Source: Leishmania martiniquensis (Eukaryota; Euglenozoa; Kinetoplastea; Trypanosomatida; Trypanosomatidae). From it: 64,000 nt of DNA. Shown piece by piece: positions 10,590 through 21,396 of the stretch. Each line of letters begins with the position of its first letter. The first letter of the stretch is position 1. The stretch is taken from NCBI RefSeq assembly GCF_017916325.1, contig NC_090167.1:414501-478500 (forward strand), read 5' to 3'. Below the pieces are notes generated by a model. The model had not been told where the DNA came from, made no database searches, and saw nothing but the letters and a program-made list of their open reading frames with translations. Both the position numbers and the translations under genes were made by a program.

Positions 10590-12129
10590 GGTGCGGATAC
10601 CGTTGCTCGATCGGGTCTCGTTGAAGGTATAGCCAGCTGAGCTGATAGACAAGCACCAGAACGGGGTTCATCCATGGGAGGCGGTGGTACGGCGAACAGG
10701 AGGAGGAAGAGCGGAGTCGTCTACTCATGATGCGGGCCGGCTTTCGCTTCTTTTTCGTTGCTACCACCTTCATCTCTGTCTCCGATATCTGTGCTCTTTG
10801 CGGCGTATGACCTGCAGCGCTTCACTTTTCACCCCTCCCCTCTTCCTTCCTTCCGACCGGACGCGGCTCCGGGTAGAAGTCTGGTTCACCACTCAGGAAG
10901 CGCCGCGATGCCGCATCGTCGGAAAAGGGAAGGGAGGGAGGGAGGGCATCCGACACACGCAGTGCTCTCTATTTTTTTCCTGCCCTGTTTGCACGCGGGG
11001 CACGTGGGCATGCCGAACAAGGCGCTGCGCTTTGCAGGATCATGTACTATACACGGCGCCAGAGGGAAGTCGAATGTGGCGATGATAGAGGTGCAACGAG
11101 ACGGCCACAGAGAAGGGGAAGGGTGGCGGTGACTCCAACCGTCAACCGGTGCCGATACATCGTTGCGCCACTCACTTTCTCCTCCTCTCTCTGCGCCGAT
11201 AACCGTCCACTCTCACGCACTGTGCTTGCCCGCGGCGCCTCTCGTGCGGGTCGTCAACGAAATGTACATATGTGGCTGTCGCGCCAACACACGCACACAT
11301 GCATGGATGATGTAGTGTGTGCTGCGCCTGTGTGGTGGTGGCTCGTGTGTGTGTGTATCGTCTTTTTTTCTCTCCTCCGTTACCAAGTGCCGTTGGTGTC
11401 GATGCTCGACGCAAACGAAAGCGAGAAAAAAAAGATGTCGCCACGTGAGTGCTGACATGTCGTGAAGAGAAAATATCCTCTCATGGTGGCGGTGGCAGCG
11501 AGGACCACCATGCCCTGGCCCTTTGGCGCGTACTTCTGCACAGCCACTCAAGACTCTGCATCCTGGTGAGCTGTTGGCCTGCTCAAGGTGAAAAACAGGA
11601 GCGGTGGTGACGAAGGGAGGCATCGTGTTAGCTGCCTCAAGTCCTTTTCAAGGACATGTCTTGGGCAGCTTTAACGTCGTGAGAAAGAACCCGGCGGGCG
11701 CCCCTCCTCTTCGCAGGACCCTTGATAGATTCCCTCGCTTCTTACCGGGCACAACGGGTTTGCTATGGGGACGGTGTTACGCCGCTGTTCTCTCGCTGGA
11801 GCCATCATGCTCCTTCCCCTTCGTTGTGGCACCGAACTGTGACTCCTATTTGTCGCGCTCGGGATTGTGCTTACCCCCGTCTCATCCGTATCCACCATCC
11901 CCACATCCCACGTCCAAACGACTCTCTTTTCATGGGACCCTCTGACGAGGGTCAGCTTTGTGCGACACGCTGCCAGACGCCTTGGACGATATTGTGCGGC
12001 ATCTCCTCGTCACCGCTCTTCCGTTGCAGAGAACTAAATTTCAGACTGTCACCCTCTAAGAAGGAGACACGCAATCACAAATAGGCACACCGCTCTGCAT
12101 CGGCGCCCTCGCACGCAAATTCCCCAGCG
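10590..12129. other. Intergenic: DNAI2 3'UTR and Sm gene 5'UTR
   Basis: No gene supported. It contains a four-plus G-run stretch at 10927-10946, two short hairpins (11641-11655; 11936-11953, 7-bp stem with 4-base loop), and a (CA)n/(TG)n-rich area at 11287-11360. Confidence 0.55.
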
Positions 12130-12378
12130 ATGCCGTCGAACAAGACACTCCCCAACCTAAACCACTTCATGGAGAAGAGGATCGTGGTGAAGATTCAAGG
12201 CGGACGCTCCATCTCTGGCTTGCTGCGCGGCGTCGACGAGCATATGAGTATTGTACTGCACGACGCCATGGAAGAGACTCGCAAGGCAGCTGGCGGTGAC
12301 GAGGAAACAAAGACGGCTCTCGGCACAACCGTAATTCGTGGAAGTGCCATCGTCGATATCGTGAGCGCCGACGTTTGA
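12130..12378 (+). CDS. Sm/LSm-family RNA-binding protein (SmG- or LSm7-like)
   Basis: 82-residue single Sm fold. The Sm1 motif is seen in residues 13-38 ([20 protein letters not shown], then [11 protein letters not shown]) and the Sm2 motif in [12 protein letters not shown] near residues 66-77. Such proteins form seven-membered rings on U-rich RNA: the Sm ring on spliceosomal snRNAs, the LSm ring on U6 or in mRNA decay. The IRG form of Sm2 and the short length favour SmG; the charged insert between the motifs (about residues 48-64) recalls LSm7. I cannot decide between them. In trypanosomatids, SmG would serve the snRNPs of trans-splicing. Confidence 0.85.
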   Translation: MPSNKTLPNLNHFMEKRIVVKIQGGRSISGLLRGVDEHMSIVLHDAMEETRKAAGGDEETKTALGTTVIRGSAIVDIVSADV

Positions 12379-13881
12379 GGATGTGCGCGACCTTGTATAC
12401 AGTGGCGCGTGCAGGCATCGCAGGGAAAGGGCCCGTGTGCTGTGCGGCGGCATGGGACAAGGGGAAGCGTGCAGCGGGCCACACTAATGGTATGATTTGC
12501 TGCCCCTATAGGAAAAGCCTTTCTGCGGAGCGGTAGCGGGGGCGGATGCGCTTTTGGTTTGTGAAGAGCGTGTTGTGCTGATGCGGAGGGAGTGCTGTCC
12601 ATCTTCCCTTGACGCCCGCCTCCCTGCCTTCCCCTGTTTCCAGTTGACGCGGCACCGTGAGAACGCCTCCAACGCCTCCGCTGCGGTTCTCTTTCTTACG
12701 TTCCCTCCAGCTCTTCTAGAAGCACTCGTTACTGCTGCGGGGGGTGGAATGAGTGCGCGTGCGTGTTTGTGTGCTTGTGGAGGCGTGACAGGGACGAGTG
12801 GTCTGCAGAAAGTGGCGATGCGCGATTGTGATAAAACCAAACGGAACTTTGCAAGCACCGCATGAGAAGATGAATGTTCTGACCACCGCTACCACCACCA
12901 CCACCGAGACGAATGGGTAGCTCGCGACTGCTTCCTCGCTCGCGTCTCGGTACGGAGCACTCGAAAAGACAGGGCGCGCAAAAACACGGTTGCCATTGCC
13001 GGAAGTGCTTCTGCGGTGTCTCTCTATCTCCGTGTGTCTTCGAACCTCGTCGAGCCTGGCGCGCGATTCGTGTTGTGAAAGCCTCTACGGTCGTATCGTG
13101 CAGATGGATGAGGCGCTCGCGCCACCAAAGTGGCGGTGGCACGTGCGGTGTGTCCTGTACGTCTGCTACGGCCGATACGTCGCTGGTGCTCCTGCTTGGC
13201 ACTCCTTCTTGTGCGACCGTCAAACCGCTTTTCCCCACACGGTACGCTGGCCCTCTCTCTTCCCCTGCCATGCGTTCACACTGCTTCATCAAGGGCCTTG
13301 GTCGCGCGTGATTCCGCCAAGAGAGGAGGGCGACGGCGGGGAGTGTGTGCCGCTGCAGTCTGCGGCGCCTGTCTTCTTTTACTCAGGCGACTCAGCTCTC
13401 CTCTTCCGCCCCCCTCTTTCTCCCTTATACGAGGCAAGCCTGCCATCGGAAAGAAATCTGACAACGCCGTCACCAGAGAACCCCACACGCGTGCAGAGGC
13501 AGACACGAGATATTCGTCTCTCTCCTCGGCGAATGAGAGTGACACCTCTGCGCGCCACGGCCACACATTCAATCGACGCACACAGAGACGCAAGCACACT
13601 TTCGAGCTGCCTCTGCTTGTCGATCTCTTAGTCTCCTCCTTTAGAGTCACTCGTTCATATCTGCACCGTTTGTGCGTGTGCCCACCCCCCTTCCCCATTT
13701 TTTTTGTTCCTGTTGTTCTTCCAGCCTTCTCCATCACCTGCGCTGCCCGACGCTGCTGCGCGGCATTTTTGCTGACGTCTCTCTCTCCCCTTCTATTTCT
13801 TCCCTACCGGCGCCCCAAGCGGCGCATACAAAAAGCGAGGCGCACGAGACCGCTGCCAGCAATCATCGCAAGGAAGCGAAA
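12379..13881. other. Intergenic: Sm gene 3'UTR and 5'UTR of the 188-residue gene
   Basis: No gene supported. A pyrimidine tract at about 13777-13807, followed by AG at 13818-13819, is a plausible splice acceptor 63 bases before the next ATG. Several open frames on both strands are low-complexity only. Confidence 0.5.
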
Positions 13882-14448
13882 ATGGCAGGTCTCGATGTTG
13901 CCTGGATCCCTTTTACGGTGATGTACTTGCTGTATCTCATCCCGCCGACCCTGATGGAGGTGTACTCGTACTACAGCCGCGGCGGACTTGTACGCTACGA
14001 GGATATCAAGTACGATGACAGCTTTGGTCCGCAGTACCAATGGAACCGCGACACAGAGGTGTACTTCAAGCGTTTTCTCGATCGCCCGACTAGTGAGGCA
14101 GGTAAAGCGTTCTTCGCGTGGCTGGACTGGAGCTCGGAGTCGTACGACCGTACTATTTACATTCTGCGCCGCAACTTGGCGAAGCAGGACGGCGAGGTGA
14201 GCGCTTGGTGGCGGTACATCTACGGCCCCTTCATCTTCAATTGGCCCAAGAAGGCCTGGTTGCGCGGCGACGATGCAGCCTGTCGAAAGATGCCGGTGTG
14301 GGGAGTGGGCGGTGAGGAGCGCGCCCGAAAGGAGTATGAGGAGGCAAAGGCAAAAGGCTTCGACAAGAACTACCATTACCAGATAATGCGCAAAATCCGT
14401 CGTGAGCAAGCGCTGAAGGCGGCGCAAGAGAAGAAAGCAATCGTGTGA
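13882..14448 (+). CDS. Conserved-looking 188-residue protein with one membrane span, function unknown
   Basis: The ATG at 13882 lies in the context GCGAAAATGGCAGG, after a pyrimidine tract; upstream in-frame sequence is low-complexity 5'UTR. Residues 9-28 (IPFTVMYLLYLIPPTLMEVY) form one hydrophobic segment. The rest is rich in aromatic residues (Tyr/Trp: YDDSFGPQYQW, WWRYIYGPFIFNWPKKAW) and ends in a basic, Lys/Ala/Glu helix (RKIRREQALKAAQEKK). This composition resembles small inner-membrane subunits of mitochondrial respiratory or ATP synthase complexes, many of which are lineage-specific in trypanosomatids. That is inference only; I do not recognise the family. Confidence 0.8.
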   Translation: MAGLDVAWIPFTVMYLLYLIPPTLMEVYSYYSRGGLVRYEDIKYDDSFGPQYQWNRDTEVYFKRFLDRPTSEAGKAFFAWLDWSSESYDRTIYILRRNLAKQDGEVSAWWRYIYGPFIFNWPKKAWLRGDDAACRKMPVWGVGGEERARKEYEEAKAKGFDKNYHYQIMRKIRREQALKAAQEKKAIV

Positions 14449-14566
14449 GAAGAAGAAGGCACTGGCGGCAGAGGGGGGCATCTGATCGGTGACAGTCGCT
14501 ACAGTCGGCCTTTTTTTGTTTGCTCGTTTCTCTTTTCTTCTTCGCGCCTCCTCCCTCCTACACAGC

Positions 14567-14599
14567 CACACACACACACAGACATATATATATATACAC
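14567..14599. repeat. (CA)n-(TA)n microsatellite
   Basis: Seven CA units followed by a short spacer and about seven TA units. Simple repeat in a 3'UTR. Confidence 0.85.
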
Positions 14600-16442
14600 G
14601 CCGCTCCGTAGGCGGAGGGGGAGGTGGTTTTCTCTCTCCCCGGCCGTCTTCAGATGCGAGTTGCTTTTGCTGAGCAGACCGCGGCCATGCACGTCCCCTC
14701 GTCCGGGGAGCGCCTCTCTGTCTCTCTGTCTCTCTCACGGGAGGATCATCTCCCTTCTCTTCTCCTTTCTGCACCGGTAGCCCTCAAGGATGATGCCGTA
14801 TCACTGCTTATGTCTCTATCTCGCTTCTCGCATTGTGTGTGTGTGCGTATCGTGTGTATGCGTGTGGTCTGTATGCTCCCTTCACGTCTTCTTTCATGGG
14901 TGCGCAGGTGAATGCACGGCGGTCGGTAGTGGTGAGGGGTTTCATCCGGCGCGCCTCGTCTGTCTGCAGATGTCCGCAGTTCGGCAGCCCTCCGCATTAA
15001 CCCTCTTTTTTTCTTCATTGGCGCTCTCTCCGGCAACAACAAAAGAGAGAGACGACATACTGCTCGAAACGTACACGCGCCGCGGGGCTTAGGAGACGAA
15101 GCCCTGCGCTCACAGGGGAGTTCCATAGGGCGCGCCTTCTATCCCTGCTTCTCTCACTGAGGCAGAAGACGAGTCGTCCTTGTATCACATGTGGGGCTAA
15201 AGAAACACGCATCGATGAGCATATGTTGCGCCTACATCCCCTGAGCGTTAGGGATGGGGGCGAGGCGAGGCTATGCGGCGCTCTCGGCAAAGGCCCTCAC
15301 TTTCGGCGCAGCTGCAACTGCTTTCCTTTCTCTGGTCAACTGCCCCTCCCACCCCCTCCCCACTACGCTCGACGCCTTTGTGTCGTTGACTTGCGCGTTC
15401 TCCGCCCTTTTCGCGGTGTTGGAAACGGCGAGCATGCCAACGTGGCGAGAATGATCGTGCATGCGACAAGAACAAAATACGTCCTTGCCGGTGCTCCCGA
15501 CGCGGCTCTTCATGGATGCGCGCTTGGGTAACGTGAAGGGCATTTGTTCATATGCAGGAGGGGACTAGACGTCGTCATCATTTCGTTACGTATGGGCCCC
15601 TGGCCTCTCCCATCGCCTCTCTTTTCTTCGAACTTGTACCTCCGCTGACTGCTCATCACGCTGGTCAGACAGAAAGTTCCGTACACGCACACGCACACAC
15701 ACACGCGCACAAACTCTGCTTCTCGAACTCTTTCTATACGCGAAGGCTGAGTGAGCTTGCAGGCTCTGTCCCACCCCCTGAATCTGTGCCCGAGCGTCTG
15801 AGCGCCTTGTCAACCCGAGCGAGAGTGTCGTCTACGCACACGCTCAAGTGGGACGGCATTTCCCAAAACTGCGTCGTAACGTTTTAGGCACCTTTGATAG
15901 CTATATCACGCACGTATTTCTCTTCTTGTGCGCTGTCGGCGGTCTTCTGCGGCTGTGAGTGTGTGTGCGGGGGCGCATCGCTGACCTCACCTCTCTGTGA
16001 TAAGGGTGCAGTCGTGACCGCCGCCAAGAGGGAATCACGTAAGAATTGCCTACAAAAAAAAGATATCATCTCACTACCGCTACACCAAGGGTGGGGTCTC
16101 CCTCATCACCACGAGTGTTCATTTTGTTGTGTTGGTCCCCTGAAGTGTATTTTTTCCCATTTCATTAGCAGACCTTCTTCACGACGATTTCTCTAGCGCG
16201 CCCTTGCCATTGTGCCGCCAAGGTGTGACTCCCTTGCAGGCTCTCACTGATTCCTCAGAGACGATCTCCTGTGCGAACTACACTGCTTCCTTTTTTTCGG
16301 TGGTTCTCCCCATAACCCTTTGCCTCGACGCGCTTACCTGGCAGTGCATCGTACTGCCGCCTCTCTTCTCCCTCACGCTTTGCCCTGCTGCGCTGTTTTC
16401 CGCCAGTAAGAAGGCCGCTGCCAGCTGGTCCTCATCGCTCAC

Positions 16443-16467
16443 GCTCTCCTCCCCTCTCCACGTGTAG
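16443..16467 (+). promoter_or_regulatory. Candidate spliced-leader acceptor for the HECT ligase gene
   Basis: A C/T-rich run ends at 16459 and the first AG is at 16466-16467, 105 bases before the ATG at 16573. The choice of AG is inferred. Confidence 0.35.
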
Positions 16468-16572
16468 CGTTCGTTGACAGCTGCGGTTGTCGTTTTATTG
16501 CGTGGCGTTTTGAGCCCCCCTTCCGCCGGGTTACATTGGTGTCGGACGTGCTCACTGCACCCGCTGACAAAC

Positions 16573-19500
16573 ATGGACGGATTTCGTTTTTATATTGAGG
16601 GGATCGGCCTACCAGAAGGAAGCACGCGCCGTGTAAACAGTGAGCTTATCGCTGCCATCAACAGCGCAGACCCAATGGTGCAGTACGGTGGCTTGCAGAT
16701 GCTGTGCGATCAACTGACCATGAGCTCTTTCATCTCGCCGTCCATGATGGCGACTATACCGCTCATTTTACCATCGGTGCTCCGGTGCATCGCGTCATCG
16801 CAGGTGCGCGAGGTATTCATCACGGCAGCCCGCGCGCTCACCTACATCCTCGATGCCTTCCCCCGCACCTTTGAGACCCTCCCTACTCGAAGCACCTTGG
16901 TCGAAGTGCTCCTGCAGCACCTTCGTTCCATACAAGATGTGGAGCTGTCGGAGCAGTGTATCACCAGCCTGGAGATAATTTCGCGGAGCCACATAGGAAG
17001 CCGCGAGCTGCTACGCAATGATGGCGTGGAGGCGGTGCTTGGCTTCGCCGACTTCTTTACCCTGCACAAGCAGCGGCAAATTTGGACCATTGTGCAACGG
17101 CTTGTCAGTGAGGTGGACGAGAGCAGCGTACGGCACATCACTGCATGCCTTCACACATTGCGCATCGGCATGACAAATGGCGACGCCGAAATACGTCAAA
17201 AATCGATCGCTACGTTGGCGCAGGCCATTGAAGGAGTCAAGGCAGATCGAGTTACGGTGGAAACAGTCTTTGGAGACGCGGCAGATCGCATCGCAGCCCT
17301 CCTACACGAGCACGGTGTCAACGACGACACGCTCTCGTCTGCGCTCTCTCTCCTGTACGCTGGTGTGCAGTGGAGCGCTGGTATCGCGGCGTCCGTGATC
17401 CAAAGCAACCTCTTCGACAGACTGCTTTCCTTGCTGCGCCGGAAGCCGGTCGCGGTCGTAGGGGCGGAGCAGGACAACACCCCTCCGAGGGGATGGAGAG
17501 ATGCTCGCGGCATCGCCGCGGGCGGCGTAGAGTTGGAAGGTGCCGCCGGGGCGGAGTGCGGCTGTGGCACTGGCTCCGAGCCCGCTTCGGTGACGACGAC
17601 GGTGCTCACGTCGCACCAACGCACTGTTGTGTGCCAGCTTTTGGCCTCTCTGCTGATTCCCTACAGGAGTGGCGTCACTGAGGAGCTCGAACGGCTGGAG
17701 CTACTGACGCAGCGGCCACTGCTCACGGGCACCGCCTCCTCAGGTGATCAGTCGGCCATGGACGACAACGACGAAGAGGAGGACGAGGAAGATGAACAAA
17801 TAGCGGACCCCGACGATGACAGCAGTACGGACGCTAATCTGGCGCAGCTTCGTCAGAGAGTGGCGCAAGAGCAGGGCCTAAGGATTGAGACGAAGCCTGC
17901 CTATGCTCGATGCCGCGCCTCCGGCTTCATGTGCGATGGGTGCGGAAAGAACTGCACCCCTGGTGACTGGTACCGGTGCAACGAGTGCCCCGACAAGGAT
18001 TACTGCGCTGCCTGCGTGTTGGAGCACTACAAAGACGATAGCGACGGTCAGCACAGCTACACAGATATGGAGCAGGTGGTGGGAGCCACCGCCCGCAACC
18101 GGGACAAGGTGGACCTTTACCGTACGTCGCCGCAGCTGCTCCAACGCGTTCTAGAAGCTATTCCGACTGTAGTGCATGTGTGCGTCTCTTCAGAGCTGGT
18201 AGCGGTGCGGGCGTCGTGCCTCGACTTCCTCGTTAGCGCCGTTGACATGGCCTCTACAGAGCAGCTTCTCGCAGGCGACATCGCGAAGTCCTCACTCGGT
18301 GAGGTTCTCAACAACAATCTTCGAGGCGCCGATCTCGTCTGCAATGTGCTCGCGGTTGCTCTAGCGGGTCGGCTGTTGCAGAAGGTGGGTGATGTCTTCC
18401 AGGTGCAGTTCGTGCGCGAGGGCGTGAAACTGAGTCTGCAACTGCTGAAGCAGCGTTGCAAGGTCAAGGGGAAGGCGGCACTTACGCGTGAGGCGCGCGC
18501 TGCCTTGACGTCATGCACCAGCGGATGGAGTACCATCATCGGCACAGAGGCATCAACGCTGCTCCACCGCTTCCTTGGCATCGAGGATGAGCAGGCGATG
18601 GAGTCACTCCGTCGTGTCGTGCAGGAGCTCCGCCTAAACCACTTCAGCTCCGCGGTAGGCCTGCTGCGGCACGTCCTCGCTAGCGACGTCACAGCTTTTG
18701 AGTTCTACTCGAGTGGTATTGTGCGAGAGCTTCGGAGCTGCCTGAGTCGTCAGCAGAACGTATACGCCGTGATGCTGCTCGTTGCCGAGCTTTCCACCGC
18801 ACCCTCCTCCGCCGAAGGTGCGAGCGAGAGAGCGAATGCCGGCACGCCGCCGACGTCGGCTGCCACCGCCGCTGGGCGAGCGAGTCACGGCGGTCGTAAT
18901 CTGCTTGCGCATCTTGTGCATCACTTGCACACCGTGCTGACGCTCTTCGACGACTTTACCGTGCCCACCTACGACTTCATCGGTAGCGTTCACAACTACT
19001 TTGTCGTCTCTTTCGAGCCGCACCGGGAGTCGGCTGCGGTCAACAGTGACAGCTCTGTGTCGCCTCGGCAGTGCATCAAGGCGCGCATTCGACCTATCTC
19101 CAGCGTGAGCGCCATGGCGCAAGTACTACAGCAGGAGGTGCTGCACCAGGAGAGCGAGGAGGGCAACGACGCTCGTGGCGAGGAAGGCGAAGCGGTGACG
19201 AATATCCTGCCCGACCTGCACCCGCGCCAGCTCCCTGAGCCCAGCGGCGCAAGAGAAGCGGCGCCAGCGCACTCGCCCCCTTCTGGTTCTGCACCCGCAA
19301 GCAACAATATATGGATTCGCTACGGCTCACACGTGCTGCCGCTGTCGATGACGATGCTGCAAATCATGGAGCACCTCGTCCTGCCTGCCGCGGCGGCCTC
19401 CGAGGCAGAGTCGCACAGCAGACGCCATGGCGACATCGGAGGAAGGGCGAAGTCACGCCACCAGCGTCGTGGAAAGCGCCACAGCACCGCTTCGTCAGGA

Positions 19501-21396
19501 GAGGCGGAACACGAGGAGGACGAGGACGAGCGCCCGGCTCACCGCCGCCTCGTCCCACTGGACACATCGAGCGCCGCCGGATACTCTTTGCAGCGACCTG
19601 TCGTCTTGCACTACAGCACCACTCCATACAACCCGCAGCACTACTCCTTTTACAAGGTTCCGAACGCGTTTCCGGCCAGCGGGAATCCGCAGGCACCGCT
19701 GCAGGTGCGCCTACCGTCGAAGGACCTGGAGCCGAGAGCGGTGTGGGACGTGAAGCAGGAACTCGCTGGCGCCTTTCATTACAGCAAGCACGTTCTGTCC
19801 GACAACCAGCGAGATGTACTGTGGCTGCTTGGCGTTTTGCACGCTACGGTGGCAAACTGGGCAGCGCTGCTGGCCCACACGCAAACACAACTGGCTGCCG
19901 GCTCGGAGCATCTGCACGGCATCCATACTGCATCTATCCTGAACACCTTTGCCCCTGCCATCTCGATCGCCGAGTTCCAGCACGCAAAGCTTAACTGCAA
20001 AGCAGTTCAGCAGTGCTCTCAGATGCTGCTGGCTGGTCAGCAACGTGGCACCTGGGCCGTGAAACTGGCACTGGACTGCACCTACCTTTTCAGCTACTCC
20101 ACGCGCAAGTTCCTCTTCGACGTTGGCTTCACCTCCACGGATCGCTGCTTGATTCAGCTGCGCAAGTACCGGGAGCTGTTCGGCTTGAATGAGCCGAGGG
20201 CCTCGAATGAGCAGATGCGTGGCATCTACGGTCAGCTCAAGAAGGAGGCGAAGCGGGTGTGGCGCGAGGACATCTTGGAGTGCGCCAAGAAGGTGCTTAG
20301 CGCGCAGGACGCGCAGGCGCGGAACCGCGTCTGGAGCTTTCACTTTTACAACGAAAACGGCTGGGGTGATGGCCCCACACGCGAGTTCTACACCCTCGTC
20401 AGTCAGCAGCTGCGGCAGCGGAAGCTGGGGCTTTGGCGCAGTAGCGGCGAGGCCGCAGATTGCACCGAGTACGACGCCACTACTGTTGGCCTATACCCGA
20501 GGCCGGTGCTGCCCGGGTCGACAGAGGAAAAGCACCACATCGTGCCGTTCTTTCGCCTCATTGGCCGCTTTATCGGGCGGACTCTCCTTGACGAGCACGT
20601 GCCTGGCTTGCCGCTCTCGCCGGTGTTTCTCCGCCTCTTGCGCGGCGACGTGTGTGGGGTGAACGATGTGCAGGATATCAGTGAGGAAATCGGGCGGGTA
20701 CTGGCTGCCATGACGGAAGCCGCTGCGAGCGGCAGGACGCGGTTACAGTTGCCAGGGCAGAGGACATCGGTGGAGGTACACGACTTGGCCCTCGACTTCA
20801 CACTTCCGGGGGACGACAGCGTGGAGCTGTGTCCGAATGGGGCGAAGACGGCGGTGACCGCCGAGACTATGATGGCGTACTGCGACGCGGTCACGAGCTT
20901 TCTGCTCGATCGCGGGGTGGCTGCAGCGGTCTATGCCCTTCGCGAGGGCTTCCACTGGTACATACCGCTAGTAGCACTTCGAATGCTCAGCGTGGACGAG
21001 TTGTATCAGCTCATTGCCGGGCATGAGACGGCCATCACGCGTGACGATTTTGAGAAGTACAGCGAGGCGAATTACGGGTACACTCTCAACTGCAAGCATG
21101 TTCAGTGGCTCTTCGACATACTGGCCTCCTTCACGGTGGAGGAGCAGAAGCAGTTCTTTTTATTCCTCACCGGCTCCGCACACCTTCCCGTCGGTGGGTT
21201 AGGTCGACTGCGACCTTCCTTCACGATTGTGCGGAAAGCGGCCGAGGATGCGAGCGTCAAGGAAGAGGACATGCTGCCGTCCGCCATGACTTGCCAGAAC
21301 TATTTGAAGCTGCCACAGTACAACACAAAAGAGGAGATGGAGAGGAAGCTTCGCTTCGCCATGACCGAGGGCAGCGGCGCGTTCCTGCTGTCCTAG
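16573..21396 (+). CDS. HECT-type E3 ubiquitin ligase with ARM/HEAT-like repeats and a ZZ zinc finger
   Basis: 1607-residue E3 ubiquitin ligase. Residues about 20-330 are helical ARM/HEAT-like repeats resembling the TRIP12/UFD4/UPL3 N terminus. An acidic run (about 395-420: DEEEDEEDEQ) precedes a ZZ-type finger at 454-500, with CDGCGKNC, YRCNECPDKDYCAAC and a trailing His (QHSYTDME). A long helical middle with two disordered Ser/Ala/Glu-rich inserts follows. The HECT domain starts near residue 1225 (RVWREDILECAKKVL, GWGDGPTREFYTLVS) and ends in MTCQNYLKLPQY; Cys1574 (codon 21292-21294), 33 residues from the C terminus, is the catalytic thioester cysteine. The C-terminal motif wording matches the TRIP12/UFD4 class. 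The ATG at 16573 (MDGFRFYIEG) is the first ATG after the splice-site candidate. Substrates cannot be deduced. Confidence 0.93.
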   Translation: MDGFRFYIEGIGLPEGSTRRVNSELIAAINSADPMVQYGGLQMLCDQLTMSSFISPSMMATIPLILPSVLRCIASSQVREVFITAARALTYILDAFPRTFETLPTRSTLVEVLLQHLRSIQDVELSEQCITSLEIISRSHIGSRELLRNDGVEAVLGFADFFTLHKQRQIWTIVQRLVSEVDESSVRHITACLHTLRIGMTNGDAEIRQKSIATLAQAIEGVKADRVTVETVFGDAADRIAALLHEHGVNDDTLSSALSLLYAGVQWSAGIAASVIQSNLFDRLLSLLRRKPVAVVGAEQDNTPPRGWRDARGIAAGGVELEGAAGAECGCGTGSEPASVTTTVLTSHQRTVVCQLLASLLIPYRSGVTEELERLELLTQRPLLTGTASSGDQSAMDDNDEEEDEEDEQIADPDDDSSTDANLAQLRQRVAQEQGLRIETKPAYARCRASGFMCDGCGKNCTPGDWYRCNECPDKDYCAACVLEHYKDDSDGQHSYTDMEQVVGATARNRDKVDLYRTSPQLLQRVLEAIPTVVHVCVSSELVAVRASCLDFLVSAVDMASTEQLLAGDIAKSSLGEVLNNNLRGADLVCNVLAVALAGRLLQKVGDVFQVQFVREGVKLSLQLLKQRCKVKGKAALTREARAALTSCTSGWSTIIGTEASTLLHRFLGIEDEQAMESLRRVVQELRLNHFSSAVGLLRHVLASDVTAFEFYSSGIVRELRSCLSRQQNVYAVMLLVAELSTAPSSAEGASERANAGTPPTSAATAAGRASHGGRNLLAHLVHHLHTVLTLFDDFTVPTYDFIGSVHNYFVVSFEPHRESAAVNSDSSVSPRQCIKARIRPISSVSAMAQVLQQEVLHQESEEGNDARGEEGEAVTNILPDLHPRQLPEPSGAREAAPAHSPPSGSAPASNNIWIRYGSHVLPLSMTMLQIMEHLVLPAAAASEAESHSRRHGDIGGRAKSRHQRRGKRHSTASSGEAEHEEDEDERPAHRRLVPLDTSSAAGYSLQRPVVLHYSTTPYNPQHYSFYKVPNAFPASGNPQAPLQVRLPSKDLEPRAVWDVKQELAGAFHYSKHVLSDNQRDVLWLLGVLHATVANWAALLAHTQTQLAAGSEHLHGIHTASILNTFAPAISIAEFQHAKLNCKAVQQCSQMLLAGQQRGTWAVKLALDCTYLFSYSTRKFLFDVGFTSTDRCLIQLRKYRELFGLNEPRASNEQMRGIYGQLKKEAKRVWREDILECAKKVLSAQDAQARNRVWSFHFYNENGWGDGPTREFYTLVSQQLRQRKLGLWRSSGEAADCTEYDATTVGLYPRPVLPGSTEEKHHIVPFFRLIGRFIGRTLLDEHVPGLPLSPVFLRLLRGDVCGVNDVQDISEEIGRVLAAMTEAAASGRTRLQLPGQRTSVEVHDLALDFTLPGDDSVELCPNGAKTAVTAETMMAYCDAVTSFLLDRGVAAAVYALREGFHWYIPLVALRMLSVDELYQLIAGHETAITRDDFEKYSEANYGYTLNCKHVQWLFDILASFTVEEQKQFFLFLTGSAHLPVGGLGRLRPSFTIVRKAAEDASVKEEDMLPSAMTCQNYLKLPQYNTKEEMERKLRFAMTEGSGAFLLS

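Larger units (their letters stand above)
14449..16572. other. Intergenic: 3'UTR of the 188-residue gene and HECT gene 5'UTR
   Basis: 2.1 kb without a supported gene. It holds a (CA)n-(TA)n microsatellite at 14567-14599, CA-rich DNA around 15685-15712 and pyrimidine tracts near 16360-16405 and 16443-16459. Confidence 0.5.

Noticed and set aside
13804..14577. 257-residue minus-strand frame opposite the 188-residue gene
   Set aside because: Shadow frame; the + strand frame has better composition, a good ATG context and an upstream splice-site candidate.
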